A DNA stretch of 64,000 nt from Marinobacterium zhoushanense (GCF_014641945.1 NZ_BMIJ01000008.1:248001-312000); one strand, 5' to 3'. Positions 20,434 through 29,654 are shown, counted from the first letter of the stretch. Program-made: numbers and translations. Notes: generated by a model from the sequence alone, not told the origin.

Positions 20434-21171
20434 TTACTCGGCCGCGTTCTGCTCTTCAACTTCTACAAATTCGCTCTTGTCGCTAGCGCCATCACCAGCG
20501 CCTTCGACGCAGGCATCCGCCACGGACTGAGCGTAGATCTGAATCGCACGCAGCGCATCGTCGTTACCCGGGATAACGTAATCGATGCCGTCCGGGTTGC
20601 TGTTGGTATCAACGATACCGATAACAGGGATACCCAGCTTGTTGGCTTCGTTGACAGCGATACGCTCGTGATCAACATCGATCACGAACAGCGCGTCCGG
20701 CAGGCCGCCCATCTCTTTGATACCACCGATAGACAGTTCCAGCTTTTCCATTTCACGAGTGCGCATCAGCGCCTCTTTCTTGGTCAGCTTGTCAAAGGTG
20801 CCATCCTGAGACTGAGTTTCCAGCTCACGCAGACGACGAATAGACTGACGAATAGTCTTGTAGTTGGTCAGCATGCCGCCGAGCCAGCGGTGGTTGACGT
20901 AAGGCATGCCAGCGCGAACCGCTTCCTCTTTGATCACTTTGGAAGCCGCACGCTTGGTACCAACAAACAGAACCTTGTTCTTGTTCGAAGCCATACCCTT
21001 CACAACATCCAGCGCAGAGTTCATTGCCGGCAGGGTGTGCTCGAGGTTGATGATATGGATCTTGTTGCGCGCACCAAAGATGTACTGAGACATCTTGGGG
21101 TTCCAGTAGCGAGTCTGGTGACCGAAATGAACACCTGCCTTGAGCAGGTCACGCATATTTACTTTAGCCAT
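20434..21171 (-). CDS. rpsB: 30S ribosomal protein S2
   Basis: Small-subunit ribosomal protein bound at the back of the 30S neck. The 245 residues begin MAKVNMRDLLKAGVHFGHQT and contain RYWNPKMSQYIFG, RWLGGMLTNYKTI and GIPVIGIVDTNSNPDGIDY. It is the first gene of the long minus-strand block. A 265-bp divergent region separates it from map and holds its promoter and leader. Confidence 0.98.
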   Translation of the reverse strand: MAKVNMRDLLKAGVHFGHQTRYWNPKMSQYIFGARNKIHIINLEHTLPAMNSALDVVKGMASNKNKVLFVGTKRAASKVIKEEAVRAGMPYVNHRWLGGMLTNYKTIRQSIRRLRELETQSQDGTFDKLTKKEALMRTREMEKLELSIGGIKEMGGLPDALFVIDVDHERIAVNEANKLGIPVIGIVDTNSNPDGIDYVIPGNDDALRAIQIYAQSVADACVEGAGDGASDKSEFVEVEEQNAAE

Positions 21172-21265
21172 TTATAAAGTTCCTCTGAACGGGTTTAAAC
21201 CTCCACATCCCCCACCGTCCAACCGCAATACGCGGCACCCAGGAGCGGCGTGTCGGAATGTGTGT

Positions 21266-21294
21266 GTTGTATTAATGCCCTAGACTAAGTCCAA
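21266..21294 (-). promoter_or_regulatory. Candidate rpsB promoter and start of leader
   Basis: On the minus strand TTGGAC and TACAAC are spaced by 17 bp, giving a start near 21260 and a leader of about 90 bases. That leader contains CCGC-GTATT-GCGG and the palindrome GGTTTAAACC close to the ribosome-binding site. S2 is known to repress its own mRNA in gammaproteobacteria; whether these elements form that site is inference. Confidence 0.4.
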
Positions 21295-21350
21295 GGCGGA
21301 TTTTTGGGAGCGCTTTTATACCACAAACCATGCGGGGATTGAAGTCACCT

Positions 21351-21379
21351 TTCTCAGCCGAGTGTTTTTTGGCTACAAT
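21351..21379 (+). promoter_or_regulatory. Candidate map promoter
   Basis: TTCTCA and TACAAT are 17 bp apart, predicting a start near 21386 and a leader of about 50 bases. The leader includes a GCGGC-GAAA-GCCGC hairpin (21393-21406) with a GNRA loop. Confidence 0.45.
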
Positions 21380-21436
21380 CTATCGTCCCCGTGCGGCGAA
21401 AGCCGCCGCCGACACAACCGGAATCAGCGGAGCCCT

Positions 21437-22207
21437 ATGAGTATCACCATCAAGACCCCGGACGAGATTGAAAAGATGCGCGTTGCAGGCCGCCTGGCCG
21501 CCGAAGTGCTGGAGATGATCGCGCCCAGCGTCGTTCCCGGAGTCACCACCAACGAACTGGATCGAATCTGCCACAACTATATAGTCAATGAGCAGAAAGC
21601 GATCCCCGCCCCGCTGAACTATCACGGATTTCCCAAGTCGATCTGCACCTCGATCAACCAGGTTGTCTGCCACGGCATCCCCGGCGACAAGAAGCTCAAG
21701 TCGGGCGATATCGTCAACCTGGATATCACGGTGATCAAAGATGGTTACCACGGCGATACCAGCATGATGTTTTACGTCGGCGATGTCGCCCCGCATGCTC
21801 AACGCCTGTGCGAAATCACTCAGGAGTGCCTGTACATGGGGATAAAGCTGGTACGCCCAGGCGCACGTCTCGGCGATATCGGCCAGGTGATTCAGCAGTA
21901 CGCCGAGTCCAATCATTATTCGGTGGTACGCGAGTACTGCGGCCACGGCATCGGTCGCGAGTTCCATGAGGACCCTCAGGTACTGCACTACGGCCGCGCC
22001 GGCACCGGCGAGGTGCTCGAAGAGGGGATGTGTTTCACCATCGAACCGATGATCAACGCCGGTAAGCGCCATGTGAAATTGAACAAGCGTGACGGCTGGA
22101 CCGTCGAAACCGCCGACCGTCGCCTGTCGGCACAGTATGAACACACCATTCTGGTGACCGCTGACGGCTATGAGGTCCTGACGCTACGCGCCGACGAGAC
22201 GATCTGA
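21437..22207 (+). CDS. map: Methionine aminopeptidase, type I
   Basis: Removes the initiator Met from nascent proteins. The 256 residues are standard. Metal ligands are visible as the two Asp of NLDITVIKDGYHGDTS, the His of GHGIGREFHEDP, the Glu of TIEPMIN and the Glu of QYEHTILV. The ATG at 21437 follows GGAG; the frame is open back to 21362 without homology. It is divergent from rpsB, the usual arrangement, and is followed 38 bp later by glnD. Confidence 0.97.
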   Translation: MSITIKTPDEIEKMRVAGRLAAEVLEMIAPSVVPGVTTNELDRICHNYIVNEQKAIPAPLNYHGFPKSICTSINQVVCHGIPGDKKLKSGDIVNLDITVIKDGYHGDTSMMFYVGDVAPHAQRLCEITQECLYMGIKLVRPGARLGDIGQVIQQYAESNHYSVVREYCGHGIGREFHEDPQVLHYGRAGTGEVLEEGMCFTIEPMINAGKRHVKLNKRDGWTVETADRRLSAQYEHTILVTADGYEVLTLRADETI

Positions 22208-22245
22208 TCCTCAGCCCCAGCCGAAAACATAGAGAACCCAGTCGC

Positions 22246-24942
22246 ATGTCCACCAGCTTTCTGTCCACCGAGCATTTTTCCCGTTACCTCGATGTCGATA
22301 ATCTGCATCGAACGCTTGCGCAGGAAGCGACCATCAAGACGCTGAAAACCGCCCTGCGCAGCTCGATGGCGGCAATGAACGAGGCGTTTCGCAACGGCGA
22401 GGATATCCGCCATCTGGTGTATGGCCGCGCCTGGGTGCTCGACCAGATCCTGACCCAGGCCTGGACCCGCTTCGACTGGCCGGATCAAGACCGGGTCGCA
22501 CTGGTGGCGGTCGGCGGCTATGGCCGCGGCGAGCTACACCCCTACTCGGACGTGGATATCCTGATCCTGATCGACGGTGTCGAGCCAACCAGTTTCGAAG
22601 AGAGTATCAGCCGTTTTCTGACTCTGCTCTGGGATATCGGTCTGGAGATAGGCTCCAGCGTGCGTACCATTGAGGAGTGCTACCAGGAGGCGCGCAACGA
22701 TATCACCATCGCCACCAATCTGATCGAGTCCCGCACCCTTATCGGCAATCCACAGCTGCAGGAGACGATGTATGAACGGGTCACCTCGGAGGGCGCCTGG
22801 ACCGACAAGGAGTTTTTCCGCGCCAAGCTCGCCGAGCAGGCCGAACGCCACGAACGCACCAACAACACCGAGTACAACCTGGAACCCAACCTGAAAACCT
22901 CCCCCGGCGGACTGCGCGACCTGCAGACCATCGGCTGGGTCGCCAAACGCCACTTCGGCGCCACCTATATTCGTGACCTGGTGGATCACGGTTTCCTGAC
23001 CGAGTCGGAGCTGGAGGCACTGAACAACGGCGAACTCTACCTCTGGACGGTGCGCTATGCACTGCACATGATAAGCAACCGCCGGGAAGACCGTTTGCTG
23101 TTCGACCACCAGCGCTCACTGGCCGAGTTCTTCAAGTACGAAGACGACAAGGGCGCACTGGCCGTCGAACAGTTCATGAGCAAGTACTATCGCGTCGCCA
23201 AGGCGATGTCAGAGTTCAATGACATGCTGCTGCAGTACTTCGACGAGGTGATCCTGCGCGCCGAAGAGCAGCAGCATATACGACCGATCAACAGCCGCTT
23301 TCAGGTCCACAACGACTATCTGGAGGTTACGCACGACAAGGTGTTCGAGCACCACCCCTTCGCACTAATGGAGCTGTTCGTGATCATGGCGCAGCACCGC
23401 GACATCAAAGGGGTACGTGCCTCCACCATCCGCCTGATCCGCGACCATCGCCACCTGGTCGATGACAATTTCCGTAACGATATCCGCAACACCTCGCTGT
23501 TTATGGAGTTGCTGCGTTCGGAAGACGGGGTATCCACGGAACTCAAGCGAATGAACCGCTATGGCATACTCGGGCGCTACCTGCCGGAGTTCGGCCGCAT
23601 CGTCGGCCAGATGCAGCACGACCTGTTCCACATCTACACCGTCGATGCGCACACGCTGAAGGTGATCCAGAAGATGCGCCAGTTCCGCCACCGCGACCAT
23701 CGCGACACCTTCCCGGTGGCGCATCGGGTGGTCAACCACCTGCCGAAGATCGAGCTGCTCTATATCGCCGGCCTCTACCACGATATCGCCAAGGGGCGCG
23801 GCGGGGATCACTCGGAGCTGGGATCGGACGACGTCATCGCCTTCTGCGAACGCCACCATATCGGCAAATGGGACACCCAGTTGGTCGCCTGGCTGGTGCG
23901 CAACCACCTGAAGATGTCGATGACCGCCCAGCGGCGGGACCTCTCAGACCCACAGGTGATCCATACTTTCGCCGAGCAGGTGGGCGATATTATCCATCTG
24001 GACTACCTGTACGTGCTCACCGTGGCCGACATCAACGCCACCAACCATACGCTGTGGAACAGCTGGCGCGCCAGTCTGCTGCGCCAGCTCTATATGGAGA
24101 CCAAGCGAGCCTTGCGACGCGGGCTGGAGAATCCGCTGAATAAGGCGGAACGGATCGAACAGGCTCAGCATGAAGCGCTGCAAGCACTGTCTCGGAAAGG
24201 AGTGAATGCCGAATCGACACATGCGCTCTGGGAAGGGCTGGGCGACGACTATTTTCTGCGCGAAGACCCGCGTTCGATCGCCAACCATACCCAGGCCATT
24301 CTCGAGCACCGCGAGACCAACACTCCGCTGATCACGCTGGAGAAAACCTCCTTCCGCAGCCATGAAGGTGCTACCGAGATCTTCATCTATACACATGACG
24401 AACCGCACCTGTTCGCGGCCACCGTATCAACCCTCGACCAGCTGCACCTGAGCGTGCAGGACGCTCGCATCATCGTCAGCGACAACGGCTATGCACTGAA
24501 TAACTATACCGTGCTGACCGAAGACAACCTGCCCCTGTCGGACAACCCGGACTACCTGAACACTATCCGCCAGCGGCTGATCGAAGAGCTGAGCCACCCG
24601 GAAGACTACCCCGATATCGTGCAGCGACGGGTGCCGCGACAGCTCAAGGCTTTTGCCACCAAGACCCGGGTGCTGATCAGCAACGATCCCACCCTGCAGC
24701 AGACCGTACTCGAAGTGATCACCGCCGACCGCCCCGGCCTGTTGGCGCGCATCGGCCAGATTTTCGTCGAATTCGGCATTACCCTGCGCAAAGCCAAGAT
24801 CGCCAACGTCGGCGAACGGGTAGAGGACTTTTTCTTCATCACCGACCGTAACGATCAGCCGATCAGCGATCCGGAACTGTGCCAGAAACTGCAGCAGGCG
24901 ATCTGCCATCAGCTCGACCAGCACGTGCAGCACAGCCAATAA
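22246..24942 (+). CDS. glnD: PII uridylyltransferase / uridylyl-removing enzyme
   Basis: Nitrogen sensor that adds or removes UMP on PII proteins according to glutamine. The 898 residues show the nucleotidyltransferase motif VGGYGRGELHPYSDVDILI (about 87-105), an HD hydrolase domain with LYHDIAKGRGGDHSELG (about 510-526), and two C-terminal ACT domains (around 710 and 820; the second has EVITADRPGLLARIGQI). The downstream output pair ntrB-ntrC is at the far end of the window. No PII gene is seen. The map-glnD order is conserved. Confidence 0.96.
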   Translation: MSTSFLSTEHFSRYLDVDNLHRTLAQEATIKTLKTALRSSMAAMNEAFRNGEDIRHLVYGRAWVLDQILTQAWTRFDWPDQDRVALVAVGGYGRGELHPYSDVDILILIDGVEPTSFEESISRFLTLLWDIGLEIGSSVRTIEECYQEARNDITIATNLIESRTLIGNPQLQETMYERVTSEGAWTDKEFFRAKLAEQAERHERTNNTEYNLEPNLKTSPGGLRDLQTIGWVAKRHFGATYIRDLVDHGFLTESELEALNNGELYLWTVRYALHMISNRREDRLLFDHQRSLAEFFKYEDDKGALAVEQFMSKYYRVAKAMSEFNDMLLQYFDEVILRAEEQQHIRPINSRFQVHNDYLEVTHDKVFEHHPFALMELFVIMAQHRDIKGVRASTIRLIRDHRHLVDDNFRNDIRNTSLFMELLRSEDGVSTELKRMNRYGILGRYLPEFGRIVGQMQHDLFHIYTVDAHTLKVIQKMRQFRHRDHRDTFPVAHRVVNHLPKIELLYIAGLYHDIAKGRGGDHSELGSDDVIAFCERHHIGKWDTQLVAWLVRNHLKMSMTAQRRDLSDPQVIHTFAEQVGDIIHLDYLYVLTVADINATNHTLWNSWRASLLRQLYMETKRALRRGLENPLNKAERIEQAQHEALQALSRKGVNAESTHALWEGLGDDYFLREDPRSIANHTQAILEHRETNTPLITLEKTSFRSHEGATEIFIYTHDEPHLFAATVSTLDQLHLSVQDARIIVSDNGYALNNYTVLTEDNLPLSDNPDYLNTIRQRLIEELSHPEDYPDIVQRRVPRQLKAFATKTRVLISNDPTLQQTVLEVITADRPGLLARIGQIFVEFGITLRKAKIANVGERVEDFFFITDRNDQPISDPELCQKLQQAICHQLDQHVQHSQ

Positions 24943-24954
24943 GAGGAATCCGAT

Positions 24955-25251
24955 ATGGATAACCAGACCCGTACCGAAATCGAAGCAGCCGTGCTGCGTC
25001 GCCTGCTGGCCCATCTGGATGCGCGCAAGGATGTGCAGAACATCGACCTGATGAACCTGGCCGGCTTCTGCCGTAACTGCCTGTCGAAGTGGTACTCGGC
25101 CGAAGCCGCCGAGCGTGGTGAGTCCGTCGATTACGAGCAGGCGCGGGAGATCGTCTATGGCGAACCCTACGCACAGTGGAAAGAGAAATACCAACGGGAA
25201 GCCACAGCGGAGCAGCTAGCGGCGTTCGAACAAAACCAACCCAAAGAGTAA
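24955..25251 (+). CDS. DUF1244 family protein
   Basis: Short 98-residue soluble protein with the family core DLMNLAGFCRNCLSKWYSAEA and a following YEQAREIVYGEPYAQWKEKY segment. The two Cys of FCRNC are conserved in the family, whose function I do not know. It starts 12 bp after glnD with AAGAGGA upstream and is probably co-transcribed with it. It converges with flgP, 16 bp away. No signal peptide or membrane segment. Confidence 0.85.
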   Translation: MDNQTRTEIEAAVLRRLLAHLDARKDVQNIDLMNLAGFCRNCLSKWYSAEAAERGESVDYEQAREIVYGEPYAQWKEKYQREATAEQLAAFEQNQPKE

Positions 25252-25267
25252 GCGAAAGCGGCAGGGC

Positions 25268-25735
25268 TTAGTCGTTGCTGATCACCCAAGCGCGCTGAAC
25301 CCTGTTCAGGTCTACTTCCAGTACGGTGGCATACACATCATCCTGCACCGGGTAGCTTTTGACTACCCGCGCACCGCGCACGATACCGGCCACAGAACTC
25401 CTGAAACGGTCATTCTGCAGTACCATCTCCTCGACCTGAGTGGTACCGAACAGGTACTGGCCATGGATGATGCCGGCCAACTCCTGGTACGCCCGCAGCT
25501 TCGATGCCCGCATCGCCATCAGCATCTTCTGCTGCTGGGTCTCTCCAGGCTGCAGACTGATCGGCGCATAACCGGTGGCACTGACCCAGTTCGGCTCAAC
25601 GTTCTCCTCGACTCTGGGCGTACGTTTCACGTCAGGCAGCGCATCCACCGTAGCGGTAAAGGTATGCGCCACCGTCTCGCAGCCCGAGAGCAGACCAAGA
25701 CAGATCAGCAGCAGTAGTGGTTTCAGCGTTTTCAA
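25268..25735 (-). CDS. flgP: FlgP-like LPP20-family outer-membrane lipoprotein
   Basis: Probable flagellar basal-disc or H-ring lipoprotein. I favour the TTG at 25735 (155 residues), which gives a normal lipoprotein signal peptide ending LLSGC with Cys19, and has AGAAGG just upstream; a TTG at 25795 would add 20 residues and overlap flgO. The mature part contains QKMLMAMRASKLRAYQELAG, the LPP20-type conserved helix, and a beta-rich end. In Vibrio, FlgO and FlgP are co-transcribed and needed for motility. Here it follows the flgO-like gene by 28 bp. Assignment rests on family resemblance plus this neighbourhood. Confidence 0.75.
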   Translation of the reverse strand: MKTLKPLLLLICLGLLSGCETVAHTFTATVDALPDVKRTPRVEENVEPNWVSATGYAPISLQPGETQQQKMLMAMRASKLRAYQELAGIIHGQYLFGTTQVEEMVLQNDRFRSSVAGIVRGARVVKSYPVQDDVYATVLEVDLNRVQRAWVISND

Positions 25736-25763
25736 AGACCTTCTCTTCCCGATCCAATGGCGA

Positions 25764-26477
25764 TTACATGCCGGCCGGCCCCTGGCGGTTCTCAATGATC
25801 ATCCCCGTATCGGCGGCACGCAGCGGATCATAGCCGGGCCAGGCGCCCTCCAGCCGATTCAACGGAATATGCGACTGCGCCGAAGCGAGCACCTGACGGG
25901 TCGTGGTATCCAGCACCCGGGCGTTGACCACCAACCCCTCCGGCTGCACCGCGTAAGTACCGGTCAACACGAAATAGATCCGGTTACGACTGCGCAGCAG
26001 GGAGAGGGAACCGGGGTCCGGCTCCTGCTTGGCCGTCGTGGTCAGGCTGACCGCGCGATAGTCGACCAAGTTATACCCGAGGTGCTCCAATTGGAAGATA
26101 AATCCGTCACTCAAGCGCTCGCCCAGGGAACCTACCCGCTCACGCTCAACCAATTCGTGAAACTGCAGGATCGCCATCGGCAGCCGCCGTACGCGATTCT
26201 CATCCAACCCCTGCGCCAGTTGATCCGCCATCTGCCGTACCGCTTCGCTCACAGGATCGAAACCATTGGGTTGCGCCCCGACCTGCGCGAGGTCGGCGGG
26301 ATACCCCGCGCGCTCGGCACGACTGCCGGTCTGCCCCGCAGCAGCGATCAAGGCTTCCACCTGCTGCACCGCCACGGGTCCCAGACTTTCAACCTGCACA
26401 GCTTGCGGCTCATCGCGGTTTGCCGCACATCCTGCAATAGCGGCCAACAGCAGCGAGACAAGCAGAGTTCTCTTCAT
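25764..26477 (-). CDS. flgO: FlgO-family outer-membrane lipoprotein
   Basis: 237 residues with a lipoprotein signal (MKRTLLVSLL to AIAGC, Cys17). A FlgO-type domain follows: VRQMADQLAQGLDENRVRRL, then RLSDGFIFQLEHLGYNLVDYRA and VLTGTYAVQPEGLVVNARVLD. In Vibrio, FlgO supports the outer-membrane ring of the sheathed polar flagellum. The ATG at 26477 has AGGGGA upstream; a TTG at 26486 is a weaker choice. It pairs with flgP downstream and is divergent from flgT. Confidence 0.78.
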   Translation of the reverse strand: MKRTLLVSLLLAAIAGCAANRDEPQAVQVESLGPVAVQQVEALIAAAGQTGSRAERAGYPADLAQVGAQPNGFDPVSEAVRQMADQLAQGLDENRVRRLPMAILQFHELVERERVGSLGERLSDGFIFQLEHLGYNLVDYRAVSLTTTAKQEPDPGSLSLLRSRNRIYFVLTGTYAVQPEGLVVNARVLDTTTRQVLASAQSHIPLNRLEGAWPGYDPLRAADTGMIIENRQGPAGM

Positions 26478-26626
26478 CAACGTCAATTCCCCTGTTTCAC
26501 CCGCGCCAATCTATCACGGCAACCCGCGCACCCCCAAGCCCCGAAGATCACTGACGACCACTGCGCACAGCGCCGGGGTATGCTACATTCCTGAACTTCT
26601 GTATGTGTATCGGTCGATTGCCCTTT

Positions 26627-27841
26627 ATGTTGAGCACTCTTCGCCACCTTCTGCTTCTAACCCTGTTCTTCATTGCGCTGCCCGCACACGCGCTTCAAGT
26701 TGTAGCCGAGGGTAGTGCTGCCATCGTCAACGGAGATGTCGAGAGCGCCCGCCGCAAGGCGATAGCCGACGCCAGCCAGGCCGCGGCTCTGCAGAGCGCT
26801 GCCTATATATCGGCAACCCAGGAGATCGCTAATGGCGTCCTGGATGTCGACACGATAGAGCTTCGGGCACTGGGCGATGTCCGCAACGTCAAGACGCTCG
26901 ATGAGTGGATACAGGGCCAGCTGCTGTTCGTGCGTATTCAGGCCGATGTGTACGTAGAGCAGGGCTGCGAGTCGGGGCTGGCACCGCTGAGTTACCGCAA
27001 GAGCCTTGCCCTGACCAGCTTCCCTCTGCTCACGCCGAGCCAGGCCAGCGCCGGCGACCTAGGGACGATCCAGTCGCAACTGCCGGGTCTGATCGCCGAT
27101 CTGCTGGAGAACGAGAAAGCGCTTGAAACGCTCAAGCTCACCTCACTGAATCTGGTTGCCAACCCGGCCACCGCCCCAGCCACACGGCTCCCCGAGGGCC
27201 GGGTAAGCAACGCGCTGCAGAACAGCGAACTGCTGCGCAGCCAGTTTATCCTGGCCGGCGTAATCCGCGACATGTCGATGCGCAGCCCAGTCGGCCCCCG
27301 AGAGCCCAACATCCTCGCCGACCTGTACAACCAGGCCGACTACGCCAGCCAGCGCCACCTGCGCAACCTGAGCCTGGATCTCTTCCTCTACGATGGACTC
27401 AGCGGTGAACTGCTGGAGCAGAAGGCATTCTCCACCGAGGGGCGCTGGACCCGCCCGCGCGAGGAGCGCACCGGCTTTGCCACCGCCCTGTTCTGGCAGC
27501 AGGATTACGGCCAGAGTACCCGTAAACTGGCGCAGGAGATCAGTGCCTGGCTCGGCTCGCGCCTGCGCTGCGAACCCTTCGCCACCCGCATCACACGTAC
27601 CCAGGGTGACCAGATCTGGATCGATGCCGGCAGTCGTCAAGGTTTCAAAAAAGGCGACCAACTGAGCATCTATCGACGCCTGACCCACTACGACGACCAG
27701 ATGCGCGCCTACTCGGAACTCAGCGATACCTATGAAGTCCTGACCCTGGATCTGGTACAGCCCGGCATGGCTCGCGGTCGCATGGCCGGCGACAGTCTGA
27801 CCCACAATATACAGCGCGACGACATCGTCATCTCCCGCTAG
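26627..27841 (+). CDS. flgT: FlgT-like flagellar H-ring protein
   Basis: Exported protein of about 404 residues with a cleavable signal peptide MLSTLRHLLLLTLFFIALP ending AHA. The N-terminal domain has AIVNGDVESARRKAIADASQ, the conserved FlgT/LPP20-like motif, followed by a middle domain and a C-terminal domain with GDQIWIDAGSRQGFKKGDQL. In Vibrio, FlgT builds the H ring that holds the stator in place. An ATG at 26603 is also in frame (412 residues) but would put eight residues before the signal peptide; neither start has a clear ribosome-binding site. It faces flgO-flgP across a 149-bp divergent region. Confidence 0.75.
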   Translation: MLSTLRHLLLLTLFFIALPAHALQVVAEGSAAIVNGDVESARRKAIADASQAAALQSAAYISATQEIANGVLDVDTIELRALGDVRNVKTLDEWIQGQLLFVRIQADVYVEQGCESGLAPLSYRKSLALTSFPLLTPSQASAGDLGTIQSQLPGLIADLLENEKALETLKLTSLNLVANPATAPATRLPEGRVSNALQNSELLRSQFILAGVIRDMSMRSPVGPREPNILADLYNQADYASQRHLRNLSLDLFLYDGLSGELLEQKAFSTEGRWTRPREERTGFATALFWQQDYGQSTRKLAQEISAWLGSRLRCEPFATRITRTQGDQIWIDAGSRQGFKKGDQLSIYRRLTHYDDQMRAYSELSDTYEVLTLDLVQPGMARGRMAGDSLTHNIQRDDIVISR

Positions 27842-27918
27842 GTGCGCGCGCCATTGACAGTGAGCACGACCGCTCTTAGGCTGCGTCCGCCAATCTGTCC
27901 GCTGTAAAAGGAAACACC

Positions 27919-28113
27919 ATGTCGAACGAAATCTTTGCCGAGCTGGAAAACAAACTGGACTCGCTGATTGAGGAGGTTGAAACCCTGCGCCTTGAGATCA
28001 GCGATTTGCGTCAGATACGCGATGGGCTCAAGCAGGAAGCCGCTGAGACCGACGAGCGCCTGCAAAAACTGTTGGGTATGTTTGATCGACTCGAGGAGAG
28101 CGCTGCGCTATAA
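27919..28113 (+). CDS. Short ZapB-like / TIGR02449-type coiled-coil protein
   Basis: 64-residue acidic protein, almost entirely heptad-patterned: IFAELENKLDSLIEEVETLR then LQKLLGMFDRLEE. The ending resembles ZapB (LLGRMEE) and TIGR02449 proteins found near zapA in Pseudomonas, so a division-site role with ZapA is plausible. No zapA, ygfB or 6S RNA gene is nearby. The ATG follows AAAGGAAACACC. A hairpin lies between it and the next gene. Confidence 0.65.
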   Translation: MSNEIFAELENKLDSLIEEVETLRLEISDLRQIRDGLKQEAAETDERLQKLLGMFDRLEESAAL

Positions 28114-28118
28114 ATCAT

Positions 28119-28146
28119 AGGATTGCCGGCAACCGCCGGCAGTCCT
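28119..28146 (+). other. Near-perfect 12-bp hairpin upstream of the cyclase-like gene
   Basis: AGGATTGCCGGC and GCCGGCAGTCCT pair over 12 positions (one G-U) around loop AACC, starting 5 bp after the stop of the coiled-coil gene. No T run follows; instead the next gene's AGGAGA site begins 5 bases later. It could be a weak terminator, an mRNA stabiliser or a translational control element. Confidence 0.5.
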
Positions 28147-28160
28147 ACCCAGGAGACAGT

Positions 28161-28886
28161 ATGACAGAGCGATCCCTCCTACTGCTGTCAGCCGACATTG
28201 CCGGCTCCACGGAATATAAACAGGCACACAGCAACGGGGGCTCGACTCCTGAGTGGCTGGAGCCTTTCGTGGCGTTTTTTCGCGAAGTGCCACTGGTGCT
28301 CATGGGCAAGCTGGCCCTTGCCTTCGCCGAGGCCGAACATATCCCGGAACTGAGGGTTTGGCGGGTAGCCGGAGATGAGATCATTTTCCTGGCTGAGCCT
28401 GCAACAGCCGAGGAAGCCTTGGGCATCGTCGAAGCCTTTGTCGCCATGCTCAGCGACTACAACGCCCGGTTAGACAAGCATTACAACTTGCATCTGAGAG
28501 GCGGTGCCTGGGCAGCCCCGCTGGGCACGGACAACATCGGCATCGAGATTCTGGAGATGCACTCCGCCGCCGCTGCATCCGGGCCGTACAGGGATTATCT
28601 GGGACCAGACGTGGACAGCGGTTTCCGCCTGTTGAAATACGCGCCACATGGACACGCGGTCATCTCACTGAAGCTCGCCTCGGCGCTGGCCGCGGGGGAC
28701 GCGCTGGGACAGCTGTCACTGGATCACGCGGACGATCAACCCCTTCGCGGTCTGTTTGGTGGCAAGCCCTATCCGGTGCTGATCACCGGACAGGGCAAGT
28801 TGACGGCGACCGATATCCTGTCGCTGGAGGAGCGCTTTTTAACGCAGTTCGAACACCCATCGATATGGCGCTTCACCGCTGACTAA
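28161..28886 (+). CDS. Divergent class III nucleotidyl-cyclase-like protein
   Basis: 241-residue soluble protein with no signal or membrane segment. The start LLLLSADIAGSTEYKQ matches the first metal-binding loop of class III cyclases (Asp12), and RVAGDEIIFLAE the second (Asp72). PDVDSGFRLLKYA sits where the N-x3-R transition-state motif occurs; Arg156 is kept but the usual Asn is not. This suggests a degenerate or specialised cyclase fold without any attached sensor. Family assignment is by motif only. Good AGGAGA site. It converges with the OmpA lipoprotein gene. Confidence 0.6.
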   Translation: MTERSLLLLSADIAGSTEYKQAHSNGGSTPEWLEPFVAFFREVPLVLMGKLALAFAEAEHIPELRVWRVAGDEIIFLAEPATAEEALGIVEAFVAMLSDYNARLDKHYNLHLRGGAWAAPLGTDNIGIEILEMHSAAAASGPYRDYLGPDVDSGFRLLKYAPHGHAVISLKLASALAAGDALGQLSLDHADDQPLRGLFGGKPYPVLITGQGKLTATDILSLEERFLTQFEHPSIWRFTAD

Positions 28887-28912
28887 GACTCCCCCTGCAG
28901 CGCTGTCGGCGG

Positions 28913-29575
28913 CTAGCGTTGGGTACCGCGAATCCGTACCTCGACACGCCGGTTGACGGCACGTCCGGCAGCACTGCTGTTATCGGCGATGGGGTTGCGC
29001 TCACCATACCCGCGAGCGTTTAAACGCAACCGATCCACACCGACCGACATAAGATATTGAGCCACGGCAGCAGCACGACGTTCGGACAACTGCTGGTTAT
29101 ATTCGAACGAGCCTGTCGAATCGGTGTAGCCCTCGACATCGATCTGGGTCTTATCGAACTTGATCAGCACCTTGCCGACGGAATCGAGTACCGGATAGAA
29201 ACCGGTATCTATGCGGTCGCTGTCGGTGGCAAAGGTGATATTGCCTGGCATGATCAGGCGGATATCATCACCGACACGCTCAACACGCACCCCGGTACCC
29301 TCAAGTTCCTGGCGCAAGCGCATCTCTTGCTGATCCTGGTAGTAGCCGATGCCACCACCCACGGCTCCACCGATCAGCGCACCGGCCAGGGCCCCTTCGT
29401 TACGATCCCCTTTCCCGGCCACCGCTGCACCCAGAATCGCCCCACCCAGTGCGCCTATACCCGCGCCCTTGGTGGCCTGAGAGGTTTTCTGCTCCTGGGT
29501 GTAGGGGTCCAGCGTCGTACATCCAGAGAGCAGCGCGACCGATAGCGCCGATGCCACTGCGGTTTTGTACTTCAT
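28913..29575 (-). CDS. YiaD-like OmpA-family lipoprotein
   Basis: 220 residues: lipoprotein signal ending ALLSGC (Cys19), a glycine-zipper region (about 36-80, rich in GAxxGGAxxG), then a C-terminal OmpA peptidoglycan-binding domain with VEGYTDSTGSFEYNQQLSERR and NRRVEVRIRG. It should link the outer membrane to peptidoglycan. The ATG at 29575 has a GGAG site. It is divergent from fabY across 230 bp that contain several palindromes. A second OmpA-type domain occurs in the PstS-OmpA protein at 54064. Confidence 0.88.
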   Translation of the reverse strand: MKYKTAVASALSVALLSGCTTLDPYTQEQKTSQATKGAGIGALGGAILGAAVAGKGDRNEGALAGALIGGAVGGGIGYYQDQQEMRLRQELEGTGVRVERVGDDIRLIMPGNITFATDSDRIDTGFYPVLDSVGKVLIKFDKTQIDVEGYTDSTGSFEYNQQLSERRAAAVAQYLMSVGVDRLRLNARGYGERNPIADNSSAAGRAVNRRVEVRIRGTQR

Positions 29576-29654
29576 GAGGTTACTCCTTCAAGTGTTTCTA
29601 AAAGACCTGTAGCTGACCGACGAAGCCAACCCAGGTTCCGATGAATTCTATTTA

